Shown here piece by piece: positions 1-9,709 of a stretch of DNA of 64,000 nucleotides; position 1 is the first letter of the stretch, and the number at the start of each line of letters is the position of its first letter. The translations under genes were made by a program, and so were the position numbers. Origin of the DNA: Diplonema papillatum (Eukaryota > Euglenozoa > Diplonemea > Diplonemida > Diplonemidae); NCBI GenBank assembly GCA_030068145.1, contig JAPJBO010000218.1, positions 124,001 to 188,000 of the forward strand. The letters run 5' to 3'. Below the pieces are notes generated by a model that was not told where the DNA came from, searched no databases, and saw nothing but the letters and a program-made list of their open reading frames with translations.

Positions 1-93
1 AATAAGAAAGGTTGAGACACCGAAAAGGGTAATATAGGACTTCCGTACGACTTGCCGTACGGACCCCTCATGCAGAGGTTCTTTGCATTCTAA

Positions 94-144
94 TCCGCAC
101 TACTAAACTCGCTGACTCTCTCAACAGACGAAACCATAAAGTAA
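94..144 (+). CDS. C-terminal tail of a small DDxIK-ending gene family (relic or partial exon)
   Basis: Only about 16 codons are open before the stop. They read ALLNSLTLSTDETIK. The ending and the DNA after the stop (AACACTAACCCGTGAACAGTG and a stretch with CTGCC/ATGCC TTCATGGCAC) match the end of the gene at 27.06-27.25 kb, which ends LALPTDDVIK. The similarity continues into the untranslated part, so this is the tail of a related copy. The upstream part is not recognisable here. Function unknown. Confidence 0.4.
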   Translation, partial: SALLNSLTLSTDETIK

Positions 145-302
145 CACTAACCCGTGAACAGTGCTCGCATGCCTTCATGGCACTTTACTACGAACTCAAT
201 ACTCAACTTGATATACGTTTGATTAGGCAAGGGGGTGAAATGGCTGACTGATTAGCGGTGTTTGTTTCCGCTCTTTTGAACTTGCGTCGTGATGAGGATC
301 GA

Positions 303-432
303 TGATTGCATTTATTCTCCTTGAATGAGGAATGCCTAGTACGCGCAAGTCATCAGCTTGCACTGATTACGTCCCTGCCATTTGTACACATCGCCCGTCG
401 TTGCTACCGATTTGGCTGTGAGATAGAGCTTG
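303..432 (+). rRNA. 18S (SSU) rRNA fragment, 3' domain
   Basis: The stretch carries the conserved order of the eukaryotic SSU rRNA 3' domain: GAATGCCTAGTA, GCGCAAGTCATCAGCTTGC, TGATTACGTCCCTGCC, then TTTGTACACATCGCCCGTCG and TACCGATTTGG, the start of helix 44. It departs from universally conserved positions (GTACACATCGCC rather than GTACACACCGCC). The flanks are not rRNA. It is therefore a nuclear rDNA pseudogene fragment of about 130 bp. Confidence 0.85.
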
Positions 433-716
433 GGAGAGGGAATTCTGCTTACTGGTCTGTCTGCGCCTTTTTGTGTTCGCTGACGTAAAGTCTGCGGGAT
501 ACTTCTTGGTGACATGACTGCAAGAAAGAACGAAGAGGAATCAAACCATCCAGGGTAAACCTATCACTTACATTGCGTAGGGGCAGGATGAAAATACCCG
601 TCCAGGGGACTTACGGAAATAAGCTTGCCTGGACAAGGTCACTTCTCGAAGCTCGTTCTTGGCAACAAGTTCACCGCCCGAGGGATCCTGATAAACCGTG
701 CTACACCTTCTCGCAG

Positions 717-1216
717 AAGTTCGGCAGGAGGCGAAGGAAAGGGAGAAGAACATCTGGAAGCGCGCGTTTCCCAGCCAGCAGGAGGCGACGTACCACTGCT
801 CGTACACTGCGAAGGCGATGCACGCGGGGCACACGTTGAACGGGGACATCACCATCTGCTCGACGCACTTCAACTTCCGCAACAACACGCACCAAGAGAG
901 CATTCCGCTGGCCGACATCTTGACCATCCAGCGAAGCGTAGTGCTGCCCACCGTCAACAAAGCGTCGCCGCCGTTCATCCTGCCGATCCCGGCGGAGCAC
1001 GTGATTCCGTCGGCCCTGCAGATCTTCACGAAGTCCGGGCAGATCTTCCAGTTCCTCGACTTCTCGAACACGACGACAGCGGCCACCGCGCACCTCACGA
1101 CGTCCATCCACGGCAGCGCGATCGAGCGCTGCTACAACTTCCTCGACCACGCGTGGCGGGCCGCAACGACCGTCCCGCAGGCTGACGGGTCCTACCAGCC
1201 AGCCATGCACGCTTAA
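717..1216 (+). CDS. GRAM-domain protein, last exon
   Basis: This open stretch of about 165 codons ends at a TAA. Residues from YHCSYTAKAMHAG to about HLTTSIHG fit a GRAM (PH-like, membrane-lipid-binding) domain. A basic lead-in is followed by LNGDITICSTHFNFRNN (the 'G-x-L-x-I-T...F' strand pattern), then IPLADILTIQRS, then ALQIFTKSGQIFQFLDF. No ATG opens the frame. Polypyrimidine plus CAG at about 700-716, or a second AG at 726-727 that would give phase 0 (GAG GCG AAG), suggests a splice acceptor, so upstream exons are missing or lie outside. GRAM domains act in membrane trafficking and phosphoinositide binding; the partner here is unknown. A perfect hairpin follows 24 bases after the stop. 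Confidence 0.6.
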
Positions 1217-1239
1217 AACACCCCCTTTCCCCCCCCAGA

Positions 1240-1268
1240 AGACTTGATGCTATATTAGCATCAAGTCT
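1240..1268 (+). repeat. Dispersed hairpin repeat, type AGACTTGATGCTA
   Basis: AGACTTGATGCTA and TAGCATCAAGTCT form a perfect 13 bp stem around a 3-base loop, after a C-rich tract. Shorter or degenerate copies with the GATGCTAGCATC core lie near 1460, 1787, 2036, 8650, 37345 and 55782. Several are followed by CATGAGAGGCAG. This copy sits just behind the stop of the GRAM exon. Confidence 0.65.
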
Positions 1269-1269
1269 A

Positions 1270-1452
1270 CGCTACGAACAGCCGCCTGACAAACCAGACT
1301 CACACCGCAGTCCTGTCTGCAGACACTCAGGTTCCGCGCCGATGATGGTCCGCCTTATGTGTCCGTGGCTTAAAGGACCGAAACACGGCGCAGACGGGAC
1401 CAGTGCGGCGTTGAGCACATACCCATTCCAAGCACGTTCTTGCAATTCCCCC
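1270..1452 (+). repeat. Dispersed repeat (CTACGAACAGCCGCCTGAC family)
   Basis: About 180 bp, nearly identical to 57455-57640, including CTACGAACAGCCGCCTGAC, TGATGGTCCGCCTTATGTG and CATTCCAAGCACGTTCTTGC. Partial copies occur at about 51715-51795 and 62385-62402. It has no coding content. Confidence 0.7.
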
Positions 1453-1501
1453 CCCTGAAGACTTGATGCTATATTAGCATCAAACTGCATGAGGCTAAAC
1501 A

Positions 1502-1760
1502 TTAACCACTTTCGGGCGAACTACCACTGTAGTGGGTAGTTAATTCAAGAAAGCTCGCGGGTGTCAAGTTCGCGGGCGAGAGGCCAAATAATGGGCGAAA
1601 GCGGTCGCCGTTCGCTTTATTGGAAAGATCTGACACAAATCTTTGAGTTGCGTCCTTCATCGGGCAGAACTCCTGCTTCGAGCTCTCAGCAGATACCTGA
1701 GGTTTGTCATAGAGCCCCCCCCTTTCCAAAATTAACCCTTCCCCGTCCTTAAGTGGTTAA
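1502..1760 (+). mobile_element. Small inverted-repeat element (TTAACCACTT type)
   Basis: It begins TTAACCACTTTCGGGCG and ends CTTAAGTGGTTAA, a short terminal inverted repeat around about 240 bp. The internal part (GGAAAGATCTGACACAAATC, CATCGGGCAGAACTCCTGC) recurs at 4855-5072, which keeps the right end CTTAAGTGGTTAA. It has no gene, so it is a MITE-like nonautonomous DNA element. Confidence 0.6.
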
Positions 1761-1904
1761 CCTAAGATTCCCCCCCCCCCCCCGAAGACTTGATGCTAGC
1801 ATCCAGCATGAGAGGCAGACCGGACTGCCTGAAACTCTAGACTAAAAAACTTCACTTTCACATCTTCTCTCATGCCCCCGGCAATCCCGACTGCTCCAAT
1901 CACG

Positions 1905-2010
1905 GTAGTGATGAGGTGGTTGCCAGGCCCCCACGACGCCTTATGCACAACACGGCTACAACACGAGGATGCAGCCCTGCTTAGGAGTGTACTCGGCCGT
2001 CCCAGAGGAC
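1905..2010 (+). repeat. Dispersed repeat (AACACGAGGATGCAGCCCTG family), forward copy
   Basis: It contains ATGAGGTGGTTGCCAGGCCC, AACACGGCTACAACACGAGG and TGCAGCCCTGCTTAGGAGTG. The reverse complement of the same stretch lies at about 22140-22245. Noncoding. Confidence 0.6.
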
Positions 2011-2449
2011 CGCCACTTGACCTGACACAGCAAGAGACTCGATGCTAGCATCAACCAGGCCTTCCATGCGTTCGATCCCCGCAGCATCTCTGACAGGAGC
2101 GCACGTTGCATGGCCCCTTCAGCTCGCCCCTCGAAAACTCAGGAGGGAACACGTGGCAGAGCACTGCCTAAAGGCATTCCCACACGCAGTCACCGGAATG
2201 AGTCACTTTTTCGCTGCGCTTTTCGTCGTGGGTGCAAGTCGCAAAGTATCGCTGGATGGCGGCGGCTGTATTTCTCTTCTGTTTTTTTCACTTCCAAACC
2301 CACGCACAGTGCTTCATCTTTTTTCTTTCCGAGACCTCTTGAGTTTGTGCTAACCGCGATTTGGGGAGTCGGGAGAACCTAACGTAGCCTAAAGCAGGGC
2401 TGAACCCCCGTTCGTGAGAAAAAGCGAGACGAGACACACAAACACCTTC

Positions 2450-2576
2450 TTTTTGTGTCGAACAAATGCAATTTGTCAAGAACAAAAACCGATCGATGGC
2501 AGCGTACTATCCTCACTCTCCCGTCAGATGAACAAAACAGGTTTGAAGGAAGTGCACACAAACAAAAGGGACGTTA
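2450..2576 (+). repeat. Dispersed repeat shared with 52.3 kb and 51.8 kb
   Basis: The stretch with AAATGCAATTTGTCAAGAAC and CCCGTCAGATGAACAAAACA is found as a reverse complement at about 52335-52470. In part (GATGAACAAAACAGG.TTGAAGGAA) it is also found at 51800-51860. Noncoding. Confidence 0.6.
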
Positions 2577-2704
2577 CTTAGAGAATTAATTCCCGCGACG
2601 ATGTTCATCGCGACGACCGATCTTTCTACTGCGAGGTGGAAAGGACGTCTTGTAGGATGGCTTATCAAGAGCTGCGACCTCAACTATCCCTCCTTTCATT
2701 TTTT

Positions 2705-2920
2705 GTATTAGCACCCGCTTTATAGGAAATGCTTGCGGAGACTGCCAGTTGCGATAGATCAAAGGAGGTCAATGTGCTGTAGCCCACACGAAACACAGGT
2801 AAATCTGGGTTTAGTGGCGGGCGTAAGCGTTCAACAAAAAAGACCCACTTTGTAGTTGTATTGTTTTCTCCCCCTCTAGCCTCCTTCGAAATGAGCACAA
2901 GGCAGTCCCTCGAGTATTTT
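2705..2920 (+). mobile_element. SINE-like element, subtype E
   Basis: About 215 bp. It starts with TATTAGCACCCGCTTTATAG, has GATAGATCAAAGGAGGT.AA and GGCGGGCGTAAGCGTTCAAC inside, and ends CCCTCGAGTATTTT. Copies lie at 5878-6095, 6096-6310 and 44761-45082, with diverged ones at 29622-29932 and 58769-58900. It shares both end signatures with subtype F (4297-4562), which has a different middle. It carries no open frame with protein-like content. I see no clear tRNA head. Confidence 0.65.
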
Positions 2921-2994
2921 GCTAGCTGAAACAACACCGACCGCTCCACGCCGCTTCTTGCCTCCCTGTGGTGGCCAATCCGCGCTACCCCCAA

Positions 2995-3018
2995 CTCCCC
3001 CCCCCCCCCCCCCCCCAC
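2995..3018. repeat. Long C run
   Basis: About 18 consecutive C, interrupted once near its end. Similar C or G runs of 9-22 bases occur throughout the window and often lie at the edges of inverted-repeat elements. Confidence 0.9.
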
Positions 3019-3197
3019 CCGCCCCCTCTAGTTTTCCTGCTTTTCGTTCTCCGGTCGTGTTCTAGCTAATACTCGGCCCCGAGGGGAGAGAACGTCAGTA
3101 CTGCACAAGCGGGCAATTTCTTGAAAAATTCCGCGTTTTCTGGTCGTCTGCAGCACGGGACCCAGTTCGGTCCAGCCTCAGAAGCTGGCGTCAAAAA

Positions 3198-3299
3198 ACT
3201 TTCAAACTTTCAGACTTTCAAACTTTCAAACTTTGAAACTTTCAAACCTTCAAACTTTCAAACTTTCAAACCTTCAAACTTTCAAACTTTCAAAAAACT
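3198..3299 (+). repeat. TTTCAAAC minisatellite
   Basis: About a dozen degenerate copies of an 8-10 bp unit (CTTTCAAA, CCTTCAAA, TTTGAAAC) in a row. Open frames reading TFKLSNFQ through it are an artefact of the repeat. Confidence 0.85.
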
Positions 3300-3548
3300 T
3301 CACTCTAAAAAAGCGGGTTTCGGGTCGGGATCTGCACGCGCAGCACACCCGCTTTTCGGGTGTGGCTCGGGACACACTCTCTCTAGCTCCAGCTTCTGAG
3401 GCTGGACCTCACCGTCAGGGTTACGGGAGTCGGAGGGCCAGGGTTCAATTTTTGAACCTAGGGTCCGACGTTCTACTGCTACATGCAGCAAACCCGTGTG
3501 TGGTCAATACCTGCAAATCCCAGGAACCTCTGAAACTAATACTCTGGT

Positions 3549-3678
3549 GTAGGGACGGGTCGAATCCTTAAAAAAAAAAAGCCGGCGTGGCATGATGTGC
3601 CGAACAGTAGCAGGGTCAACACAGTAGTAAAGATCCTGACAGCAAGGCGCGTGTCTAATACCTGTTATTTTCGACCCC
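3549..3678 (+). mobile_element. Diverged copy of the GTCGAATAATAAC inverted-repeat element
   Basis: It has GGGTCGAAT at the left, CCGAACAGTAGCAG in the middle, and GTGTCTAATACCTGTTATT then TTCGACCCC at the right. This is the same order as the cleaner copy at 48797-48944. It is MITE-like and decayed. Confidence 0.5.
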
Positions 3679-4296
3679 TTTTACAAAACAGTACTGCCCC
3701 AAGATTAAGAAAAAAAAAAAGAAAAAAAACAGTTTCTTACGAGAAAACCCCAAAGCTTCTCCGACTACCGTCCATGGGCCAAAAATAGCGGTGTGGGGTG
3801 AACCCGTCTATTTAAGAGTACGAACAATCTTGCGGGTCGTCTGCAATGCTGCAATAAGATGCAGCATGCATGTTTAGCTGGCCGATCAGACTCCCGAAAC
3901 TGAAAAACTAGACAGGTATAAAAAAGAAAACAAGTCAAATCGATCTTTGCTATGAAGGGCTGTAACACGTAGCAGATGGGACACAGCTCTGCAGCACGCT
4001 GGAAACTCAATCCTCGTACGTTCGCAAACGTACACGTTTCCAGTTCTTTGTTTGTGACAAGCCACCCCGCCGTGCCACATCTCGTTTTTGGTCCATGGTC
4101 GGCAGAAGAAAATGAATCGAAGAAACAAGGGGAAGAGTGGCTTGGGGGGGGGGCGTCTGTCTTTTCTCTGCGTCCCCTCCTTGTGGGGGGGGGGGAGGGG
4201 GTGGTTTAGCGTTATTTGTGCACCTTCTTCGCTTGCTTTCTTTCTGCTTTTCGCTTCCTTCTTCCCGAATCGCATTTTCACTCGCATTTTTTCACA

Positions 4297-4562
4297 TAAG
4301 CACCAGCTTGGCAGGAAACGCTCGACAATAACTGCCAGACAAAGAACCGAAGGCTGTAACTACCGAACCACGTGTTGAACGCATGCGGGTCTACCCCAAC
4401 ACGACAAGTCACACAAACACAACAGGTCAAAAGTCCTGAGTGAGAAAGCAACAAACGGTGGTGTAAGCGAAGAACAAATCAGATTGTGTTTGTATTGTAT
4501 TTTCCCCTGTACCTCCATATTTCCTCCCTTCCATTCGGAGTCAAAGTACGTCGAGTATTTTG
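4297..4562 (+). mobile_element. SINE-like element, subtype F
   Basis: It starts AAGCACCAGCTTGGCAGG and ends ACGTCGAGTATTTT. Inside are CCGAACCACGTGTTGAACG, AAAGTCCTGAGTGAGAAAGC and CCTTCCATTCGGAGTC. Copies lie at 18951-19233 (+), 27545-27709 (+, 5' part missing) and 30024-30318 (-). The ends match subtype E, so the two look like one family with exchanged interiors. Confidence 0.65.
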
Positions 4563-4567
4563 TCCTC

Positions 4568-4800
4568 GTACCTAGCCCCCCCCGTGCATAAGATGGATGA
4601 AAAACTCGGGTTTTGGCAGTATCCATCTTAATCAAGGGGGGTATCCATCCTAAACACGGGGGCACTGTAGACTACAGTGTAGTCACTTTGCACAGGGGTA
4701 CCTCACCCCCGTGTTTAAGATGGATTGGTGTTCTCGCCCGTTATCCATCTTAATCAAGGGGGTTTGGCTATCCATCTTATGCACGGGGGGGGCTAGGTAC
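4568..4800. mobile_element. 233 bp foldback element (GTACCTAG ends)
   Basis: The left end is GTACCTAGCCCCCCCCGTGC, followed by ATAAGATGGAT. The right end is ATCCATCTTATGCAC, then a G run and CTAGGTAC. The interior repeats ATCCATCTTAATCAAGGGGG in the same and opposite sense, so most of the element can fold on itself. It has no gene: a MITE with C/G runs just inside the termini. Confidence 0.7.
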
Positions 4801-4854
4801 CTTAAATATCGGACACGAAGAGGCCATCGAAACGAAGATCGTACTGCCCCGTTA

Positions 4855-5072
4855 CCCGTTCCATCGCAAGTTTGCGGGTAAGAGGCCGAAGAACGGCCAA
4901 AAGTGGTCGCCGCTTGCTTTAGCGGAAAGATCTGGCACAAATCTTTGAAATGCGTCCCTCATCGGGCAGAAGTCCTGCTCCGAGCTCTCAAACGGATACC
5001 TGGGATTTGCCATGGTGCCCCCTTTTCCCAACTTAACCCTGCCCCCCTCCATCCTTAAGTGGTTAAAGTTCA
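4855..5072 (+). mobile_element. Second copy of the TTAACCACTT element, left end missing
   Basis: It matches 1560-1760 through GCGGAAAGATCTGGCACAAA and CATCGGGCAGAAGTCCTGC to CTTAAGTGGTTAA. The left inverted repeat is not seen, and the F element and foldback element lie close upstream. Confidence 0.5.
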
Positions 5073-5133
5073 CCAACACAAAGTTCTCACTCTAAACAGA
5101 AGATCGAAAGACACCGATCGGGACGACCATACG

Positions 5134-5550
5134 TAGTATACACACATACGTAGTATGGTGGTATACATACATACTACGAACCTCTCAGGGACTCATACGA
5201 ACGTGGAGAGAGAAAAGAGGCAGGTTGGTAATGTGCGACCAGAGATCAAGGGAGATTCCCCTCGAGATCCGTCTTTCGATTTGCCTTAAATATGATGATC
5301 CAACCATTCATTCCATTCAAATTGACCAACACCGAGAGACTCTACATACTACCTACAGAGTACCCTGTAGTACCTGTGGTACTACGTGGTGGTACTACGT
5401 AGTGGTATGTGGTAGATACCACACCACGTAGGTGCACGGAGTAGCTGGGGATTGCATCCACGAGCTCGTCACGAGTATGTTGGTAGCTAGTATACACACC
5501 TACGCAGTATGCGGTATCTACATACCACCGTATATATCCTACGGCACGTC
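5134..5550. repeat. Insertion rich in TACGTAGTA palindromes
   Basis: The 5' leader of the KEIRPQ gene copies reads GACGACCACACGGGATCGTCGG at 10.1 and 10.75 kb. Here the same leader is split by about 420 bp between GACGACCATA and CGGGATCGTCGG. The insert is full of TACGTAGTAT, GGTGGTATAC, ACTACGTGGTGGTACTACGT and similar inverted motifs. It looks like a foldback insertion, but clean terminal repeats are not clear. Confidence 0.45.
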
Positions 5551-5593
5551 CTCCTACGGGATCGTCGGGGGAAAAAAACACAAGAAAAGGGGA

Positions 5594-5884
5594 ATGAAGG
5601 GGATCCGGCCGCAGTTGCCGCGCACGCGCGCGACTCGGTTCTTCGAGGATGCGACGAAGGAGGCGGCGAGGATCAGCACGACGACGGGCATCAAGAGGCG
5701 CGCCAACCGCTTCCTCGCCAAAAAGTGCGCGGGGCGCGTCGCGGACTTGGAGGCCGAGCTCCACCGCCTCTGTCTCTTCCCGCGAGAAGTCGTAAATTTG
5801 TTGCATAAGTGTGCGGGTTTGCGAGAAGTCATTTTCATCGGGATCGAGTGGCAATCGGTGCAAGAAAACGAGTTTTTTGTATAA
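5594..5884 (+). CDS. Truncated copy of the KEIRPQ coiled-coil gene
   Basis: It starts MKGIRPQLPRTRATRFFEDA and continues through a basic helical stretch to RVADLEAELHR, as in the fuller copy at 10804. From there it departs into LCLFPREV... and stops where the SINE-like E element begins. It lacks the poly-proline and zinc-finger end. It is probably a nonfunctional copy; the same altered ending is seen at 10.5 kb, so the truncated form was itself duplicated. Confidence 0.4.
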   Translation: MKGIRPQLPRTRATRFFEDATKEAARISTTTGIKRRANRFLAKKCAGRVADLEAELHRLCLFPREVVNLLHKCAGLREVIFIGIEWQSVQENEFFV

Positions 5885-6310
5885 GCACCTGCTTTGTAGG
5901 AAATGCTTGAGGAGGCTGCCAGTTGCGATAGATCAAAGGAGGTAAATGTGCTGTAGCCCACACGAAACACAGGTAACCCTGGGTTTAGTGGCGGGCGTAA
6001 GCGTTCAACAAAAAAGACCCACTTTGTAGTTGTATTGTTTTCTCCCCCTCTAGCCTCCTTCGAAATGAGCACAAGGCAGTCCCTCGAGTATTTTTGTATA
6101 AGCACCTGCTTTGTAGGAAATGCTTGAGGAGGCTGCCAGTTGCGATAGATCAAAGGAGGTAAATGTGCTGTAGCCCACACGAAACACAGGTAACCCTGGG
6201 TTTAGTGGCGGGCGTAAGCGTTCAACAAAAAAGACCCACTTTGTAGTTGTATTGTTTTCTCCCCCTCTAGCCTCCTTCGAAATGAGCACAAGGCAGTCCC
6301 TCGAGTATTT
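5878..6310 (+). mobile_element. Two SINE-like E elements in tandem
   Basis: Two near-identical copies (5878-6095 and 6096-6310) follow each other head to tail with no spacer. The 3.7 kb inverted-repeat element is inserted at the end of the second. Confidence 0.75.
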
Positions 6311-6546
6311 CTTGGGGTGGTCATGGTCATCGGGTCGACGGGGAGGATCACAAATTATCATGGGCTGTCATGTGATCTGTTGTGATTCCGTGTGATTTTT
6401 GTTGATTTTTTGTGATTTAGAACGTTTTTTTTGTGATTTTTACTGATTTCTCGTGATCTAGAACGATTTTCTGTGAGGTCGTCAGCAGGCAGATGCCGTA
6501 GTGCACCTGTTTTAGCGGTTTACCTGTGGGCAGTTTTTTTTAGAGA

Positions 6547-7075
6547 GTGTTACTGGGGGGGGGGTCGAATACAAGAGGTACCTCTTGTATTCGGCGTGCC
6601 GATCCTGCAATTTTCCCGAAAAAGAAATGGAAAAAAGTACACCCGCGGGAACTCCCTTCTTCTTGAAAGACGCACGTAATTTGTGGCCCCCGGGTCTATT
6701 TTTCACAGTTCTCTTCATCGGAGCTGAACGCGAGCACAAATTCGCCGAAAAAGGTCTGCTACACGGGCCAGCAAAGAAATGTCACCAACCAGTGGGTCGA
6801 TTCCCGTCCTTTCCATTGAAAACCTGTGGGTTCCACGCCCGGTGCCCCGCATCTGGTAAAGACCCACGAATCATGCACATAACTTTTGGTCCCCGGGTCT
6901 ATTTTTCACGGTTCTCTTCATCGGAGCTCATCGCGATCAGAAAACCGTCGAAAAAGGTCTGTTATGCGGACCAAGAAAAAATCCAACTTTTTGCCAGATT
7001 TCCAAAATGCCTCTTGTATTCAAGGTACCTCTTCTATTCAAGGTACCTCCTGTATTCGACCCCCCCCAGTAACAC
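6547..7075. mobile_element. Nested 0.5 kb element with TCGAATACAAGAGG ends
   Basis: The ends are GTTACTGGG, a G run, GTCGAATACAAGAGGTACC and, in inverse, GGTACCTCCTGTATTCGAC, a C run, CAGTAAC. The interior holds two diverged direct repeats of about 110 bp, each with GTTCTCTTCATCGGAGCT, at 6709 and 6911. It has no gene. It lies inside the 3.7 kb element, so it inserted later. Confidence 0.65.
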
Positions 7076-7111
7076 AACCACTTTTGGAAAAAAGAGGATG
7101 ATTTCAGCACG

Positions 7112-8129
7112 ATGGACCCAGCCAAAGTCGCAGCTGTCGCGCCCCCTGCCGAACCGGTTACGCACGTCGCGGTCACGTGCAACGGTATCCAGATGAGTGT
7201 GGGGTGCATGGATTTGGCAGATCTGTTCTCCAAGCTCGAATTGTTGGGGATGGAGCTTTCTTCTGGGACTGTATTCGGTTACAACGGTGACGAGTGGGTA
7301 TTGTTGGGATCCGGTATTCCCTTCTCCTGCTTCAGCCGCGTCGTATTGCAGGACCCTGTGCACCCTCGTGCAGCTTCAGCATCTACGATTCCCGTTGTCC
7401 CCTTTCCTGCAGACGTTCTCGGTCGGAGTCTCCTCAGTGCATGTCCCCTCAGCACACGACAAGCTGTACGCGCAGCAGATTATTTGGCGCAGGAATGCGC
7501 AGACGAAGGTATCCCGATAAGAATACAAAGCCTGACGCGGCACACCGCACGAGCTCTCTGCCTGCGAGAGCTGTACCTGCGAGACGCGCTCTTCTCCCGC
7601 CTTGTCGGAACGGCAGTTCTTGGACTGGAAACAGCTGCCACTCCTCTGAGCTGGAGCAAAAGCGGGTACCGCAGTACTGCCACTTGGACCGATGCCAAGA
7701 CCGGCAAAAGCATGTCGTACCCGCTCTACAGGGCTGGGGTGCGGCACGGAGGTAGACAGGGGCAGCGACAGCGACTTCGCTTCAAAGCTAAAGCAGCTGT
7801 CCGGCTACATCCACGACAACGCGGCTTTCACGCAGTGGCTGCGTAAAAAGTCCGTTGTTCTGCAAGGTTCCTTGTTCTGGGAGAAAGTGAGCGGCATTCG
7901 GTTCGGTGGACTGACGGCTGCAGCCTACGCGCTCACACGTGTTGTCGGGGACAAGCGCATGTTTGAATGGGCTTTGTCGTGGATTGCTGTCAGTGGCGCA
8001 CGAGGTAAGTCTGTGCCTGCGCTGCAAAAGTTTTTTGCAGACCGCGTGAACCACGTTTTGAGCCTCATCTACTGTATCTATCACCTGTCAGTTGTGGCTT
8101 ACCACGTTGTGACGTTGCAAGAAGTGTAG
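7112..8129 (+). CDS. Unassigned protein carried by the 3.7 kb element
   Basis: An ATG at 7112 opens MDPAKVAAVAPPAEPVTHVA. Coding-like sequence with ordinary globular composition runs to a stop at 8129 (VAYHVVTLQEV). It includes DLADLFSKLELLGMELSSG, an arginine-rich helix near ALCLRELYLRDALFSRLVG, and WLRKKSVVLQGSLFWEKVSG. The signal is not in one continuous frame, so there is either a small intron or decay. I recognise no domain. Alternatives are an accessory protein of the element or a captured gene. Its place between the terminal repeats suggests it travels with the element. Confidence 0.45.
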
Positions 8130-8276
8130 ACTGCTCACGCAGCAGGCATAGTGGGCGTGCAGAAACGCAACTTTCTGGGCACGAGACGACATGACTGGGG
8201 CGTCTATGTAAGGCTGAACTCTTCGCATTCCTTCGGGCACATCGGCCTTGGCGAAGTAGTAGTGCAAGTCAGACAA
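8088..8276 (-). CDS. Short open frame opposite the end of the unassigned gene
   Basis: 62 codons (MSDLHYYFAKADVPEGMRRV...) converge on the gene at 7112-8129. The composition is protein-like (YIDAPVMSSRAQKVAFLHAH). It may be the end of a convergent gene, but it overlaps the neighbour's 3' end by about 40 bases and could be chance. Confidence 0.2.
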   Translation of the reverse strand: MSDLHYYFAKADVPEGMRRVQPYIDAPVMSSRAQKVAFLHAHYACCVSSLHFLQRHNVVSHN

Positions 8277-8672
8277 AGAGGAAGGGGAAAGATAAGCGGC
8301 ACGAAACTCTCGAATTCTTGACTAGCAGGACAGATCGCGGATTTTCTTCTTTCGGTGGATGAGGGAAGATGCAGTTTAATGTGAAGACACAGGAGGGGAC
8401 GACAGAGTAAACACGAAGAAAGCGCGACTACGGCGGGCGGAAGTCGCTACGTCGGAGGCGCGGCGCGAACCGCGGCCCTGTCACAGAGGATGACTGCGCC
8501 GATAGTGACGCAATCGGAGGCGTTCTGGCTGGCAGGCTGACGGCTGGTTCAATCCAACCCGAAATTAGTACTCGGAGGAAAAGTCGTAGTTTAGTGTTCG
8601 GGACAGATTTTGCCAGGTTTACTCTCCCTTTAGCCCCTTTCACCCAAAAAGACTTGATGCTAGCATCGGACC

Positions 8673-8745
8673 GGACAAAAGTTGGACCGCACGACGACAA
8701 ACCAATTGGACCATTTTGTCCGGCCCACCTTATTTCCGCCCGGGC
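8673..8745. mobile_element. Tiny AAAGTTGGACCG inverted-repeat element
   Basis: GGACCGGACAAAAGTTGGACC and, in inverse, TTTTGTCCGGCCCACCTTAT bound about 70 bp. A second copy at 9215-9275 has AAAAGTTGGACCGCGAGAG and GTTTTGTCCGGTCCAACTT. Both are palindromic and noncoding. Confidence 0.5.
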
Positions 8746-9106
8746 ACGTTTCCACTTAGTCGGGGTTGGGCCGAGGGGCATCAGGTGAAATAAGAAATGT
8801 CCCTTGCCAAATGGGTAGTCGAACGCGAGAGATGCGAAGCACTCGAACAAGCCGTGGCAGGAAACGGCGCGGTGACAAAGAAGCAGGGCTCATACTTTTT
8901 CCTTCACTGTCAGCCAACCTTGATCCACCTCGTTTACACTCTGCATTTTTGCGTTTGCTCTACCAAAGCAATGGGCCCTCGGCACGACAACCACAACCGA
9001 TCGCGATCAAGCATCCTTTCGCTTGTGATTACCTACCACAGGGCCATGGCTACCAATGGTTGGTGCTTGATGGGACACGGCGGGGTACGCAGTGCCGTGC
9101 AGTGTT

Positions 9107-9709
9107 CTAGAACACCGGTGGCGGGCTCATGCGCGACGATATCAAACTACGGAGGTGAAGCGAGTGCTGTTCAGTGGCCAGCCGCGAGATTTCACTAAGT
9201 ACACAGGCCCCCCGAAAAAAGTTGGACCGCGAGAGCCCAAAATAGGTGAGTTGGCGTTTTGTCCGGTCCAACTTATTTCTGTTTACGGTATCTGCCACTT
9301 GCGGATGCTGGTTCCTTTGCTCGTCTGCTGAGTGGCCGGCGACTTCTGTCTTTTGGCGCCTGCTTCTTTGCCCTCGTCTCGAAGTCTTTTCTTCGCCTTT
9401 GGGGATAACTGCCAGGGACACTTTTTCGTCAACCCAGGTGAGGCTACGCTCTGTCGCACAATTGTCGTTGTTGTACGCCATAGCATGCAACAAGTTATTC
9501 GCCCCTTTCATCACATCGAGATCTCGCGCCGGTTCATCACCGAACATGTCCCGCACGAGTTGCCGCTCACTGCAGAAGTCCCCTGGCGCGGAAGCAGCTG
9601 CAGCAAACTGCGCAGCAACGAAAAGCCAAAAGTTCCTCGATGTCTGAGGACAACTCGGCTCAAAAACTGTGACGCGACGGGCCCGTCGCATGAGCCCGTC
9701 GGTGAACAT
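9107..9709 (-). CDS. Second unassigned open frame in the 3.7 kb element
   Basis: An uninterrupted 200-codon frame on the opposite strand. The first 130 residues look protein-like (NFWLFVAAQFAAAASAPGDF, RQLVRDMFGDEPARDLDVMK, SLTWVDEKVSLAVIPKGEE) and are followed by a basic stretch (TSRRGQRSRRQK). The last third reads through the tiny inverted-repeat element at 9215-9275, so the true end is probably earlier. No domain is recognised. Confidence 0.35.
   Translation of the reverse strand: MFTDGLMRRARRVTVFEPSCPQTSRNFWLFVAAQFAAAASAPGDFCSERQLVRDMFGDEPARDLDVMKGANNLLHAMAYNNDNCATERSLTWVDEKVSLAVIPKGEEKTSRRGQRSRRQKTEVAGHSADEQRNQHPQVADTVNRNKLDRTKRQLTYFGLSRSNFFRGACVLSEISRLATEQHSLHLRSLISSRMSPPPVF

Noticed and set aside
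306-488. 60-codon open frame at the start of the window
   Set aside because: It lies inside the 18S rRNA fragment.
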